Below are positions 28,348-37,726 of a stretch of DNA of 64,000 nucleotides, piece after piece; the stretch's first letter is position 1; every line of letters starts with the position of its first letter. The translations under genes were made by a program, and so were the position numbers. The stretch spans positions 310,001 to 374,000 of the forward strand of contig JAWKTI010000001.1 in assembly GCA_041399155.1 (NCBI GenBank), read 5' to 3'. The notes below the pieces were generated by a model, which made no database searches, was not told the DNA's origin, and was given only the letters and a program-made list of their open reading frames with translations. Origin of the DNA: Zavarzinella sp. GTDB lineage: Bacteria > Planctomycetota > Planctomycetia > Gemmatales > Gemmataceae.

Positions 28348-28773
28348 GTGAGTGAAGAAGAGGCGCTACTGAAGGCGATCCAACTTTCCCCGGCTGACAC
28401 TACCGTCAGGCTGGTGTACGCCGACTGGCTGGAAGACCGAGGTGATCCACGTGCAGAGTTCTTGCGACTTCAAAACCAACTTGCTAAGGTTCTCGACCGG
28501 CTCCAACATGTGCGAGCAGGGCTGTCCCGTGAATGGATTCAGACTGTTGAGGTCTGCCGGGATGTTGTGTTGCACTCGTTCACACCTGAGAATCGCCGTG
28601 CGGTAACCAAAATCGTGCGATTACACTCTGCTATGATGATGGAAGAGATTCGGGACCTGTTCGCACAGCTACCTGCGGTGATACTTAAAAATCAATCTTT
28701 GGTGAAAGCGGAACGTGTTCGGCAGGAGTTGGAAAAAGTAGCTGTGGTCACCATTGAGCCGTCAACGGATTGA
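28348..28773 (+). CDS. TIGR02996 domain fused to an L7/L12 C-terminal-like domain
   Basis: A 141-residue protein starting at GTG with GGAAG 8 bases upstream. Residues 1-45 match the TIGR02996 repeat-companion domain, abundant in Gemmata-type planctomycetes (VRLVYADWLEDRGDPRAEFL). Residues ~70-138 align well with the C-terminal domain of ribosomal protein L7/L12: CRDVVLHSF, then TKIVRLHSAMMMEEIRDLF, then a segment ending RQELEKVAVVTIEP. In L7/L12 this domain recruits translational GTPases. Divergent from typA with a 272-base gap; whether it relates to TypA is only a suggestion from position. Role unknown. Confidence 0.75.
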   Translation: MSEEEALLKAIQLSPADTTVRLVYADWLEDRGDPRAEFLRLQNQLAKVLDRLQHVRAGLSREWIQTVEVCRDVVLHSFTPENRRAVTKIVRLHSAMMMEEIRDLFAQLPAVILKNQSLVKAERVRQELEKVAVVTIEPSTD

Positions 28774-28952
28774 GATTCAGAAGAACACCAGGATTTTCAT
28801 CTTCGGTCATTGAATTGACAAAGTAGTTTCAAGTTGATTTGTGAATACAACTTTCAATGTGTACTTTGGCATGCCTGCTGCAAGGGAATATTTGACAAAC
28901 TTGCACAACTATCATCTGACCAAGATTTGAGCTTCCCCAAATCAACTAAAAA

Positions 28953-29360
28953 TCATGGGGAAAAATACTCGATTCCAAGTGGAATTCCAAGTTCCCAAAG
29001 TGTGGGTGTTGCTGGCACGTCAAAGCCAAGTGCCAGAATGTTGCTGTGAATTCCGATATAAACATCAATGAAGTACTTTTTCATTTGAAGATTTTTGAAT
29101 ACTTCAATACGCTTATTCACAAAATTTTCTGTCCATTCTATGACGTGATTTGGGAGGAGTGGCTCATCGACACGATACTCTGTGCACCAATAGCCTGCGG
29201 ATCGGCATTCACCGTAAGGCACTTTTGATTCGCCTGGTCGCAATGCAATCGAAGGATCTGCGTCTAGTAGCTTTGTCAATTCGGCAGGATCCAAATTTGG
29301 ATGACAAATTCTTATTGTTGCACTAGACCACCATAAGAATCGTTTAGATTCTATCGTCAT
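28953..29360 (-). CDS. DUF4279-like protein
   Basis: A 135-residue cytoplasmic protein. The start (SSATIRICHPNLDPAELTK) and the pattern of a small alpha/beta protein with LLDADPSIALRPGES and a W-rich central part fit DUF4279, a widespread family of unknown function often found as single genes. No signal peptide or membrane segment. Downstream end of a same-strand group with the TfoX-like and queC genes, 49 bases after the TfoX stop, so it could be a weakly linked member of that operon. Confidence 0.6.
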   Translation of the reverse strand: MTIESKRFLWWSSATIRICHPNLDPAELTKLLDADPSIALRPGESKVPYGECRSAGYWCTEYRVDEPLLPNHVIEWTENFVNKRIEVFKNLQMKKYFIDVYIGIHSNILALGFDVPATPTLWELGIPLGIEYFSP

Positions 29361-29409
29361 CGTTTTTATTCCCCCTCCGATAGACAGAATCTACGTCCAA
29401 AGACCTATT

Positions 29410-29751
29410 TTATTTCTTCTTCTTTTTCTTGGTTTTCAACTGGATTGCCAGGGAGCGATGGGACCAGTCCATCAATATGGTGGGGTTTTGCAGCACTTCT
29501 GGTGGGAGGAGATAGTAGGACATCGTCATCGGTTTGTCTGGATATGGCTGGAAGGCGTGGGAGCCAGCTTCGAGATACTCATCACGATTGCTGTCATCGA
29601 CCTTCAGGTAGACAAGATCGTCTGCAACCAGGCCAAACATTTTGCCATCGCGATACAAACCCGCACCACCAAACATCTTACGTGCGGTTACCCCGCCCCA
29701 TGTGGCGTACTGATCCAGCACATATTGCAGAAACTCTTCGGAAAGGGCCAT
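29410..29751 (-). CDS. TfoX/Sxy N-terminal-domain protein
   Basis: A 113-residue protein with the TfoX_N fold: WGGVTARKMFGGAGLYRDG, FGLVADDLVYLKVD and YPDKPMTMSYYLLP are the conserved blocks. Full TfoX/Sxy proteins, which control competence genes in Gammaproteobacteria, also have a C-terminal domain; here only the N-terminal one is present, as in many other phyla where the role is unclear. The C-terminus is a run of six lysines. Starts 21 bases after the queC stop on the same strand, so probably co-transcribed. Confidence 0.8.
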   Translation of the reverse strand: MALSEEFLQYVLDQYATWGGVTARKMFGGAGLYRDGKMFGLVADDLVYLKVDDSNRDEYLEAGSHAFQPYPDKPMTMSYYLLPPEVLQNPTILMDWSHRSLAIQLKTKKKKKK

Positions 29752-29772
29752 TTGCTGCCTCCGTGGGGCATC

Positions 29773-30465
29773 CTAGATCACATACGCGGTGGGGTCGGGG
29801 ATGCCCGCTTCTGCAAAGCCTTTTTTGCGGAGCTGGCAGGCATCGCATTTCCCGCAGGCAAGTCCGCTGGGGGTAGGGTCGTAACAACTGATTGTCTGGC
29901 GGTAATCGACCCCCAGGCGGGTGCCCAGTTGAATAATTTCTGCTTTCGTCAGTTGCAACAGGGGTGCGTGAATACGGAACTGCCCCTTTCCTTCAATGGC
30001 AGCCTGGGTGGCCAGATTCGCCAAAGTGGCAAACGCATCCAGAAAGGCGGGCCGGCAATCGGGATAGCCAGAATAATCCAGGACATTTGCCCCAATAAAG
30101 ATGTCAAATGCTCCACAGGTTTCCGCATAACCCAGTGCAATGCCCAACAGAATCGTATTGCGGGCCGGAACATACGTCACGGGGATTCCGTGGGACAATT
30201 CCTCGCTGGTCCGGCTTTTTGGGACCGGAATATCCGCTGTTAATGCGGAACCACCAATTGCCCGCAAGTCGAGTGTCACCAGTCGGTGGTCGCTGGCACC
30301 CATCAATTGTGCCAGTTGCTCCGCCCGTTCCAGTTCCACCTGGTGGCGTTGACCGTAATTCACGCTGAGGGCATGGATCGAAAATCCATCGGCTTTCGCC
30401 ACCGCAAGGCAAGTGGTGCTATCCAGACCGCCACTCAGCAGCACCACGGCTTTTTTTGTTGTCAT
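29773..30465 (-). CDS. queC: 7-cyano-7-deazaguanine synthase QueC
   Basis: A 230-residue enzyme converting 7-carboxy-7-deazaguanine to preQ0 with ATP and ammonia, on the route to queuosine in tRNA or archaeosine-like DNA/RNA modifications. The ATP pyrophosphatase loop LSGGLDSTTCLAVA is at 10-23, and the zinc site is the four-Cys cluster near 190-205 (SCYDP, GLACGKCDACQ). Length is normal. No queD, queE or queF is in the window. Lies between an S1 protein gene and a TfoX-like gene on the same strand. Confidence 0.93.
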   Translation of the reverse strand: MTTKKAVVLLSGGLDSTTCLAVAKADGFSIHALSVNYGQRHQVELERAEQLAQLMGASDHRLVTLDLRAIGGSALTADIPVPKSRTSEELSHGIPVTYVPARNTILLGIALGYAETCGAFDIFIGANVLDYSGYPDCRPAFLDAFATLANLATQAAIEGKGQFRIHAPLLQLTKAEIIQLGTRLGVDYRQTISCYDPTPSGLACGKCDACQLRKKGFAEAGIPDPTAYVI

Positions 30466-30531
30466 CGCTCTGTCTCGTGAAAAGCCACCGTGGGTGCCAG
30501 GATCTTTCTCATTGATGAGAAAATCCTCAGA

Positions 30532-31992
30532 TTACTTCCCGCCCCGTAGCTTGAACTTGATTGGCTTTTTCGGTTTGGGTGGGTTGGCTGCCTCTTCCGC
30601 TTCTTCTGCCGCCAACTTGGCAGCCAGTTCTGCCTGAGCAATCTCATTGTCTTTGCGACGCTGTTCATCCTGCAGTGCCTTGATCGACAAACTGATTTTG
30701 CGGTTCTCTTTGTCGATGTTCAGCACCTGCACATCCACCTGCTGACCTTCCTGCACGACATCCCGCACACGGTAGACTTTGCCCACAGAAAGTTCGGAAA
30801 CGTGCACCAGGCCTTCAACGCCTGGGGTGATTTCCACAAACGCACCAAATTCCATGATGCGGGTGACTTTCCCCTGAATGCGGGAGCCAGCGTGAATACC
30901 CAGGGTTTCCCACGGACTGACGGCAAGTGCCTTGAGGCTCAGCGAGATTTTTCTGGTGGCACGATCAATTTTGGCCACTTTCACTTCGATTACCTGGCCA
31001 ATCTGCAACAGATCTTCCGCCCGATCGACGCGGTGCCACGCCAGTTCGTTCATCGGAATCAGGCCATCAGCCCCACCCAGATCGACGAAGGCCCCGAATT
31101 TCTGGATCGAACGCACGGTGCCTTTCCGCACCTGACCTTCTTCCATTTCTTCCCAGAACTTGGCTTTCTGGGTTTCCCTTTCCCGTTCCAGCAGAATCCG
31201 GCGGCTGACCACCAGGTTCTTTTCCGTGGGGTTGGCTTCCGTAATTTCGCACACCAGCCGCTGGTTAATGTAACTATCGGCATTCTCGACGCGGTAAATA
31301 TCAATCTGGCTGATCGGCATAAACCCACGAATGCCGTTGACTTCGACTGCCAGTCCACCACGATTGGTGCCAGTAACGCGGGCTTCGACAGTCTGCCCCA
31401 CGCGGACGCTGGACCAGTCGACGCTGATTGCCGCACCCTTTTTGCTGAGGCGAATCAGGCCATTTTCATTGTCAACCGATTCAAAGTGCACATCCACTAC
31501 GTCGCCAATCTGTGGTTTTTCGGCGAACATGGTCAGTGACATCAGCCCTTCCATCCGTTTACCGGGCAAGTCCAGAAATACATCATTCCCACGAATGGCA
31601 ATAATGCGACCCTGGTTTTCCTCCACCTGCTTTTGGGGTGCGGGTGCCGCACTGGGGGCAGAACCACCCATCAGCGAATCGAAACCAGACATCGCTGCAG
31701 CCATTTCGGCTTCCAGTTGTTCATCCAGGGCGCGAATTTTCAGGCCGGTGGATAATTCTGTGAAGTCGATCTTCCGCTTTTCTGGCTCTTTGGGGCGCTT
31801 ATCGCGATAAAACTTCCGTCGACTATCGTCTGGTTTTCCTTCCCCACCTGGTGCCGCAGTGGGGTCTGCAGGTGCCACCCCACTTTCGGGTGCTGCCGTT
31901 TCGGGTGCTGCTACCGGGGCGTTTTCTGCCACTGGTGCCGTGGGGGTGGTTTCTGGTTCTGGCGTGGGCTGGTTAGAAGGGGTATCCGTCAT
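30532..31992 (-). CDS. S1-domain RNA-binding protein (ribosomal protein S1-like)
   Basis: A 486-residue protein with four S1 RNA-binding domains at about 125-190, 198-268, 287-357 and 373-443; the last two have the canonical FGAFVDLGGADGLIP and FGAFVEITPGVEGLVH strands. A ~110-residue N-terminal tail is rich in Pro, Ala, Thr and Glu and probably disordered, and the C-terminus is an Ala/Glu helix then a Lys-rich tail. Bacterial S1 typically has four to six domains and helps mRNA bind the 30S subunit; this protein may be the S1 of the organism or a paralogue. A second ATG 3 bases upstream is equally usable. Same-strand neighbours are DUF1080 upstream and queC downstream. Confidence 0.85.
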   Translation of the reverse strand: MTDTPSNQPTPEPETTPTAPVAENAPVAAPETAAPESGVAPADPTAAPGGEGKPDDSRRKFYRDKRPKEPEKRKIDFTELSTGLKIRALDEQLEAEMAAAMSGFDSLMGGSAPSAAPAPQKQVEENQGRIIAIRGNDVFLDLPGKRMEGLMSLTMFAEKPQIGDVVDVHFESVDNENGLIRLSKKGAAISVDWSSVRVGQTVEARVTGTNRGGLAVEVNGIRGFMPISQIDIYRVENADSYINQRLVCEITEANPTEKNLVVSRRILLERERETQKAKFWEEMEEGQVRKGTVRSIQKFGAFVDLGGADGLIPMNELAWHRVDRAEDLLQIGQVIEVKVAKIDRATRKISLSLKALAVSPWETLGIHAGSRIQGKVTRIMEFGAFVEITPGVEGLVHVSELSVGKVYRVRDVVQEGQQVDVQVLNIDKENRKISLSIKALQDEQRRKDNEIAQAELAAKLAAEEAEEAANPPKPKKPIKFKLRGGK

Positions 31993-32024
31993 CATCTTGT
32001 CCTAAATCCTGTGCGTACAGTCGT

Positions 32025-32696
32025 TTACTTCAATTCCTTGATCTTCAGATTGCGAAATTCCGCCATGTTGCTGTGCGATTGCAGGCACACATGACCTTTC
32101 AATGGCTTATTTTTCAGTTTTTCATCGCTGGACTGGTCAAAGTTCAGCACCTCGGTGCCATTCATATTAATGATAATTTTTGGCCCACGGCAGGTGATTT
32201 CCATGGTATTCCACTCTCCCGCTGGTTTGTGGGCTGCTTTGGCGGGTGCCACATAGCGATACAGCGAACAAGTAGTATGTTTTGTTGGTGCGGCTTTTGA
32301 ATCATCCAGCAACTGAATTTCGTAACTGAAAAATGAAGGCCGGCTGGCAGTTGACTTCTTCGGATCGAACACACCAGTGCGAATCCCCAGTCCACTATTG
32401 ACCCCTTTTGTGGGTGACAGGCGATATTCCACGTGCCATACAAAATCGGTAAACTCTCGGTCGTAACGCAAAAAACCAAACCCCTTTCCTTCGGTACGAA
32501 TCAGGCCGTTTTCCACAGTCCAGAGGGGTTTCATTTTGTTGTTATCTGCTTTGTCGGTAAAGGTTTTCGGCCCATCGATGGTCCAACCGGACAGATCTTT
32601 GCCGTTGAACTGTACGATCCACTCTTCACCATCCGCACCTAACCCCACCATCGGCAGACTGGTGCATAGACTCATCAACAGCAGATAACGCATCAT
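32025..32696 (-). CDS. Secreted DUF1080 (3-keto-disaccharide hydrolase family) protein
   Basis: A 223-residue exported protein. Starting at the double Met near 32696 gives a signal peptide (MMRYLLLMSLCTSLPMVG); a longer frame to 32816 adds 40 residues of non-signal character. The mature part has DUF1080/laminin-G-like jelly-roll features: VQFNGKDLSGW near the start, YDREFTDFVWHVEYRLS, SGLGIRTGVF and GHVCLQSHSNMAEFRNLKIK at the end. Members of this family hydrolyse 3-keto-glucosides or just bind sugars, and are greatly expanded in Planctomycetes. The S1 gene follows 30 bases later. Confidence 0.85.
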   Translation of the reverse strand: MMRYLLLMSLCTSLPMVGLGADGEEWIVQFNGKDLSGWTIDGPKTFTDKADNNKMKPLWTVENGLIRTEGKGFGFLRYDREFTDFVWHVEYRLSPTKGVNSGLGIRTGVFDPKKSTASRPSFFSYEIQLLDDSKAAPTKHTTCSLYRYVAPAKAAHKPAGEWNTMEITCRGPKIIINMNGTEVLNFDQSSDEKLKNKPLKGHVCLQSHSNMAEFRNLKIKELK

Positions 32697-32769
32697 CAAC
32701 TCCCCAAGTGGTGCCCACGAAAACCCGCAACAGAGGTACCCATCATGATACACGGTGGTGCGGGACTGT

Positions 32770-32991
32770 TTAGAGCAATTTTGCCCGATTTGGCAGATGA
32801 CGCACCGCCAGAGCAACTTTCGTATTGAACACCAGGTCAGCTGGAAGAGAAATCATTGAAAATGCACTGGAGCCAATTCGAGTTGTCTGCACGTTACGAA
32901 CTGCTTGATATCTGTTTTTATCTTTCCATCCTGAATTGCCCAAATTGCCATTTGGTGCCGTTTCGGTGATCACCTTAGAAAACTTGAACAA
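32770..32991 (-). CDS. Small uncertain ORF upstream of DUF1080 gene
   Basis: A 73-codon frame beginning at TTG (or an internal GTG) with peptide MFKFSKVITETAPNG... and ending AVRHLPNRAKLL. The second half (FSMISLPADLVFNTKVAL) looks protein-like, but no family is recognised, no clear ribosome site precedes it and the start codon is weak. It sits in a 455-base gap between the DUF1080 gene and the divergent small gene at 33152. It could be chance. Confidence 0.2.
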   Translation of the reverse strand: MFKFSKVITETAPNGNLGNSGWKDKNRYQAVRNVQTTRIGSSAFSMISLPADLVFNTKVALAVRHLPNRAKLL

Positions 32992-33151
32992 TTCTGGAAA
33001 AAATCCTGTTATTTTCTTGACAGTTTGGGGCCGATTTGCGATTTTACCCCTTCAGTAATTTTCTCGCAACGGTGATAGAAAAGCCCACTGAAACGGTAAT
33101 TACTCTACCAACGGATATTCCATTAGTTTCGTCGACCAGGGAGGGTCAGCC

Positions 33152-33436
33152 ATGCGTTATTTAGCCGAAGAACGTGCACAATGTTGGCGTGCGGTGGGCA
33201 TTCTGCCCAGCGGTGTTGAAGTTCTCATTTTTGTGGGGCGTTCCGCTTCCAACGTGCGTGAACACTACATCACCAATTTCAACGATCCAGAACTTTTTGA
33301 TGAAAGTTTCCGCACCAATGTGGAAATTCTGTCGATGCAGCGTTGGAGTGGGGCTCCAGATGCTGGCCGGTGGGAAGACATTGCCAAATTGTCGATTCCC
33401 GGCCGATCGAAGAAAACTGCCCGCGCTGCAGCCTAA
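33152..33436 (+). CDS. Small conserved-looking hypothetical protein
   Basis: A 94-residue soluble protein with a good ribosome site (AGGGAGG 33136-33143 region, ~8 bases before ATG). The sequence (RAVGILPSGVEVLIFVGRS, then MQRWSGAPDAGRWE) suggests a small alpha/beta fold and the end is basic (RSKKTARAAA). I do not recognise the family. It is followed 75 bases later by another small unknown gene on the same strand. Confidence 0.65.
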   Translation: MRYLAEERAQCWRAVGILPSGVEVLIFVGRSASNVREHYITNFNDPELFDESFRTNVEILSMQRWSGAPDAGRWEDIAKLSIPGRSKKTARAAA

Positions 33437-33511
33437 AAGGCTTTTTCAGGTGCTTTGCCACTCAATCGATGCTAAACTGGTAATGAAAATCCTTTCTTGT
33501 TGAGTTTCTTC

Positions 33512-34075
33512 ATGCCTGATTTCATTATTGATCCTGCACCGATGGTTTACATTATCCTCGTGGCGTTTACTGTTATCCTGGCTGCATTGGCCTTCCGCCG
33601 CCAAACCAGGCGGGATTTAATCTTTTTTGGTTTCGCCGCTGGTATCTTACTTACCTGGTTCCTGCTCGACCGTGCCTATGAAAGTGGGCGGGAACAGGTC
33701 AACCGCAAAATCAGCGAAATGGCGGAAGCCAGCCAGTCGAATGATTACAAGAAAGTCTTTGATAATATTTCACCCACGTTCAAGTATAAAGCATTGAACA
33801 AAGATGGGTTATTTCAACTGTCCCAGCGTGGGAAACAGTTTTTAACCGATGGCGTGGAACTGTGGGGAATGAACCGTCAGTCGTTCAAGCAGATCAATCC
33901 CACCACGATTGAAATGGGCTTCAATGCCCAAGGGAAAGGGATGCCACAATCTCTGCGTTATTGCGTGGGAGTGTTCCAGAAAGAAGCAGATAATGAATGG
34001 CGGATGACCAGTTTCCGACTGTACAATCCGGTGCAGAAAGACAATGGGGAAGAAGATCAGATTCCAGGTTTTTAG
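33512..34075 (+). CDS. Small membrane protein with soluble C-terminal domain, unknown
   Basis: A 187-residue protein starting at MPDFIID; an upstream in-frame ATG at 33497 is possible. Two membrane helices (about 6-22, VYIILVAFTVILAALAF; and 30-46, IFFGFAAGILLTWFLL) are followed by a ~130-residue soluble domain (KISEMAEASQSNDYKKVFD, then FKYKALNK...) that resembles an NTF2-like fold by pattern: an N-terminal helix, then beta strands ending RYCVGVFQKEADNEWRMTSF. The function is unknown. Confidence 0.65.
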   Translation: MPDFIIDPAPMVYIILVAFTVILAALAFRRQTRRDLIFFGFAAGILLTWFLLDRAYESGREQVNRKISEMAEASQSNDYKKVFDNISPTFKYKALNKDGLFQLSQRGKQFLTDGVELWGMNRQSFKQINPTTIEMGFNAQGKGMPQSLRYCVGVFQKEADNEWRMTSFRLYNPVQKDNGEEDQIPGF

Positions 34076-34103
34076 AAAATTATCATGAGTTTTCTCTCAC
34101 AAC

Positions 34104-35348
34104 TTAACTGTGCCACTGAATCACTGCATCACGTGGGATGACCACAATTCCTTCTTCGGACACATGAAAACCCCGTCGGCGGTCCAGATCCAGGTCAAAG
34201 CCAACGGTTGTGTCACACGGAATGACGGTATTTTTATCGACAATCGTGCGTCGAATGCGACAATTCCGCCCCACCTGCACTCCGTCGAACAGGATAGAAT
34301 CTTCCACCACTGCATAACTGTTGACTCGCACCCGTGGGGAAAGCACGCTACCCCGAACATGGCCACCAGAAATGATGCACCCAGGCGACAGCAGACTGTC
34401 AAATGCCTCCCCACGTCGGGCCGCACCTATTTCGCCGGGCATGTTATGTACCAGTTTCGGTGGAGGATCATGTTCATGGTAGGTGCGGATCGGCCAGTCT
34501 CGATCGTACAGGTCCAGTTGCGGTAAGGCAGTCGTCAGGTCGATATTCGCCTCATAAAAAGCGTGAATTGTACCCACGTCTCGCCAGTAGGCACTCACCC
34601 CACCGGGAGAACTCGTTTCTGTAAAAGGAAACGCAAACACGCGGTGCGTCTCAATCAGCATGGGAATCAGATTATGCCCGAAATCGTGATGGCTCCCACC
34701 GGCATTCTGATCTTCAATCAATTGTTCAAATAATAGATCGGTGTTAAACACATAAATGCCCATCGAACCGAGACAGTGATCGGTGCTGCCTGGCATGGGG
34801 GGGCAGGTGGCAGGTTTTTCGACAAAATGCCGAATACGGTACGAATCGTCGACCTGCATAATCCCAAACTGATCGCTTTCGGTAATCGGCACTGGAATAC
34901 AACCGATCGTCAGATCCGCACCACGCTCGATATGAGACTGAATCATCGGGCGATAATCCATGCGATACACATGATCCCCAGCCAGAATCAGGGTGTAGCG
35001 ACGTTTTTCTGCTTCAATCGTATAGATGTTGTGGTAAATCGCATCTGCGGTTCCACGATACCATTCTTCGCTGGTGCGTTGTTGTGGGGAAAGAATTTCG
35101 ATGTATTCCCCCAGGCTGCGGCTGAGAATATTCCAACCTTCCCGGATATGCTGGTCCAGGCTTCGCGATTTGTACTGTGCCAGTACCATCACCTGTCGCA
35201 GATCGCTATTCAGACAGTTGGATAATGTGAAATCAATGATTCGGTAAATCCCACCGAATGGCACTGCTGGTTTGGCTCGGTGCCTCGTCAGGGGGTCTAA
35301 GCGCTTCCCGCGGCCACCTGCCAGAATAATTGTTAAGACATCGCGCAT
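34104..35348 (-). CDS. glgC: Glucose-1-phosphate adenylyltransferase
   Basis: A 414-residue ADP-glucose pyrophosphorylase making ADP-glucose from ATP and glucose-1-phosphate, the committed step of glycogen synthesis. The N-terminal nucleotidyltransferase has LAGGRGKRLDPLTRHRAKPA (nucleotide and activator contact residues), GTADAIYHNI, and AGDHVYRMDYRPMI. The C-terminal left-handed beta-helix is present (SPGCIISGGHVRGSVLSPRV). Length is normal for bacterial GlgC. No glgA or glgB is in this window, so it is a stand-alone gene here. Head of a transcription unit or single gene: the region upstream is a 671-base gap. Confidence 0.93.
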   Translation of the reverse strand: MRDVLTIILAGGRGKRLDPLTRHRAKPAVPFGGIYRIIDFTLSNCLNSDLRQVMVLAQYKSRSLDQHIREGWNILSRSLGEYIEILSPQQRTSEEWYRGTADAIYHNIYTIEAEKRRYTLILAGDHVYRMDYRPMIQSHIERGADLTIGCIPVPITESDQFGIMQVDDSYRIRHFVEKPATCPPMPGSTDHCLGSMGIYVFNTDLLFEQLIEDQNAGGSHHDFGHNLIPMLIETHRVFAFPFTETSSPGGVSAYWRDVGTIHAFYEANIDLTTALPQLDLYDRDWPIRTYHEHDPPPKLVHNMPGEIGAARRGEAFDSLLSPGCIISGGHVRGSVLSPRVRVNSYAVVEDSILFDGVQVGRNCRIRRTIVDKNTVIPCDTTVGFDLDLDRRRGFHVSEEGIVVIPRDAVIQWHS

Positions 35349-36019
35349 GGTATATCCTCACGGCGAAGGGCGATCTCCCACCCATCGTACATGAAAATTT
35401 CCGATGATGCTGCAAGATTTTCTGATTTCCTGCGTATTTCCGCTTTGACAAAGCGAAAGCTTACAAGGCGATCAGCGGCTTTCTGAACAAAGTGCAGGAA
35501 GACTCTCGTGCCGCTTTTGGCTATCGCACCCCTGGGAATTCTCCCACGTCGAATGCGGTAGGTTATTGTCTCGCCATTACACTGGTTGGACACCAACCCA
35601 CCCAGCACTGCAAAAGGGTGTCAAGCGTTTGTCGAAACTTTCACTTTAGTTGCCAGCCACAGAGCCTGCCACGGTGAATCGGGTGCCGATCAACATGTAT
35701 ACCTTCTACTATTCCACTCAGGTCATCCATTTTTATGATGGTCCCGAGTTGAAAGCATTCAATCCAAAGATACGTGATTCGCAGACAGAACAAATCAGGT
35801 GATCAGAACCTTAATGGTAACTGGGCACCACCTGTATGTGACTGCTGACCCTGGAACTCTATTACCACCTGCCAGGATACAAACGCCGTTCCGCAGGCGG
35901 TATCGTCGATCTCGACCAATAATTTCTGTAGGATTATTTTGGTGTGTCCTGTTTGGGCTTTTTCAGAAAAGTGCCCATGTGTTGTTCATGGGATATTAAT
36001 CAGTTGTGGGGATGAAACA
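35349..36019. other. Intergenic region between metG and glgC
   Basis: A 671-base stretch between the stop of metG and the start of glgC (both minus strand). I find no frame with convincing coding character on either strand, no tRNA and no clear terminator hairpin. The bases near 35349-35400 are expected to contain the glgC promoter and leader. Confidence 0.4.
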
Positions 36020-37579
36020 TCATTTCAGCCGTGGGAACAAAGGCTTCAATTTACCTTCAACCAGTTCCGCCATAATTCGCAAATCTTCGGGCTGCGATCT
36101 CAACTCGGTGGCATCGGCATATTTTACCTGATCCCACGGGATATCGAAGTTGAAGCTGTTGTAGATCGTCGCTGCCGACGTGGGGATAAACGGCTTCAGC
36201 AGAATACTGGCAATCCGCAGCGACTGAATCGCATTGAAAATCACCTGTTTCGCTGCTTCCATGTCGGTTTTCACCAGCTTCCATGGTGCATTACTCTCCA
36301 GATACTGGTTCGTTGGGGTCAGCAGTTCCAGAAAAATGGTCTGCAATGCCATGTTGTAGCGGCAGGTTTCCACCAATTCCCGCACTTTCCCCACAAACAA
36401 CGCCAGATCCAGGCCGGGCACTGCGGGTTGGGGCAGTTGATTGGCAGTGCCTGTCAAAGCAGAATTAAAGTTCTTCGCCGGAATGGTGACCACGCGGCTG
36501 AGCAGGTTCCCAAGGTTATTGGAAAGTTCGCTGTCGTTAACCTCTTCGTAGCGTTCTCCACTATAGTCGCCATCGTCCGGGAAGGGGCATTCCCTCATGA
36601 AGTAATATCGGTAAACATCGACGCTGCTCTTTTCGATGATTTCGCGTGGCTCCTTCACATTGCCCAACGCTTTACCCATTTTGGTGCCATTGATATTCAC
36701 AAATCCGTGGCTGAACACCTGCCGTGGCAGTTCCTCACCCGCAGCCCACAACATCGCGGGCCATATCAGCGTGTGAAAGCGTGTGATATCCTTGCCGATG
36801 AAGTGGACATCGCACGGCCAGTATTTGCGAAACTGCTCTTCATCATCGCCGTAGCCAATGCCAGTAATGTAAGTTAGCAGGGCATCGAACCAGACATAAA
36901 TGGTAAATTCCGGATCAAATGGCAGTGGGATGCCCCACTGTTCCCCCTGGCGGGAAATATTCAGGTCGAGCAGCCCATCCACTTCCAGAATTCCCAGCAT
37001 TTCGTTGCGGCGGATTTCTGGCTGAATAAAATTCGGATGATCTTTCAAATGTTTGATTAATCGATCCTTGAACGCCGACAACCGAAAGAACCAGCACGGC
37101 TCGGAACGACGCACCAACGGGCGATTGTGGTTGGGGCAGTTGCCGTTGTTATCCTTGTGAACTTTGTCCGATTTGAACTCTTCGCACCCTGGGCAGAACC
37201 AGCCGGAGTACTCCCCCTTATAAATGTGGCCGTTGTCGTACACTTTTTGGATGAACTTTCGGCAACAGTTTTTGTGGCGTTCGTGGCTGGTCTGGATGAA
37301 GACATCGTACTGAATGTCCAGCAGGTCCCACACTTCGCGGAACTGTCTGGCCATATCATCGCAGTATTCCTGGGTATCACGCCCCAGTTCGGTGGCTTTG
37401 TCTGCCACCTTCAGGGTGTTTTCGTCATTCCCCATGAGCATGACCACATCGTACCCTTCCATCCGGCGGTAGCGTGCCTGCACATCGGCACCCAGCTTCT
37501 CGAAAGCGGTACCAATGTGGGGTCTGCTGTTGGGGTAGTCAATCGCTGTGGTTTGGAACCAACGCGGTCGCTCGCTCAT
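36020..37579 (-). CDS. metG: Methionyl-tRNA synthetase
   Basis: A 519-residue class I aminoacyl-tRNA synthetase that charges tRNA-Met. The HIGH motif appears as PHIGTA near residue 20. The zinc-binding knuckle reads FCPGCEEF ... CPNHN, i.e. Cys-Cys-Cys-His instead of four Cys. The KMSKS loop is KMGKA (K300-A304) in TKMGKALGN, so the third and last positions are altered while both lysines are kept. There is no C-terminal tRNA-binding (EMAP/Trbp111) domain, as in shorter MetRS forms. Single gene, minus strand; upstream of it (37580-37726) is a short gap to the export-adaptor genes. Confidence 0.92.
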   Translation of the reverse strand: MSERPRWFQTTAIDYPNSRPHIGTAFEKLGADVQARYRRMEGYDVVMLMGNDENTLKVADKATELGRDTQEYCDDMARQFREVWDLLDIQYDVFIQTSHERHKNCCRKFIQKVYDNGHIYKGEYSGWFCPGCEEFKSDKVHKDNNGNCPNHNRPLVRRSEPCWFFRLSAFKDRLIKHLKDHPNFIQPEIRRNEMLGILEVDGLLDLNISRQGEQWGIPLPFDPEFTIYVWFDALLTYITGIGYGDDEEQFRKYWPCDVHFIGKDITRFHTLIWPAMLWAAGEELPRQVFSHGFVNINGTKMGKALGNVKEPREIIEKSSVDVYRYYFMRECPFPDDGDYSGERYEEVNDSELSNNLGNLLSRVVTIPAKNFNSALTGTANQLPQPAVPGLDLALFVGKVRELVETCRYNMALQTIFLELLTPTNQYLESNAPWKLVKTDMEAAKQVIFNAIQSLRIASILLKPFIPTSAATIYNSFNFDIPWDQVKYADATELRSQPEDLRIMAELVEGKLKPLFPRLK

Positions 37580-37726
37580 GAAATCTCCTGACGCACCAAG
37601 TTTCCCAGAAATAGAGGAGTTGTTTTACCGTTTGTTCACGAAAATGGCGAATTATAAGCCAGAACTGCCTACAAGTAGAATGTCTATCAAAGTGATCATC
37701 TTAGTAGGCAAAAAAGGCATTCAGAT

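Noticed and set aside
28867..28882. Second sigma-54-like motif (GG-N10-GC) on the plus strand
   Set aside because: It points into the end of the convergent DUF4279 gene and the -12 part is a poor match; likely chance.
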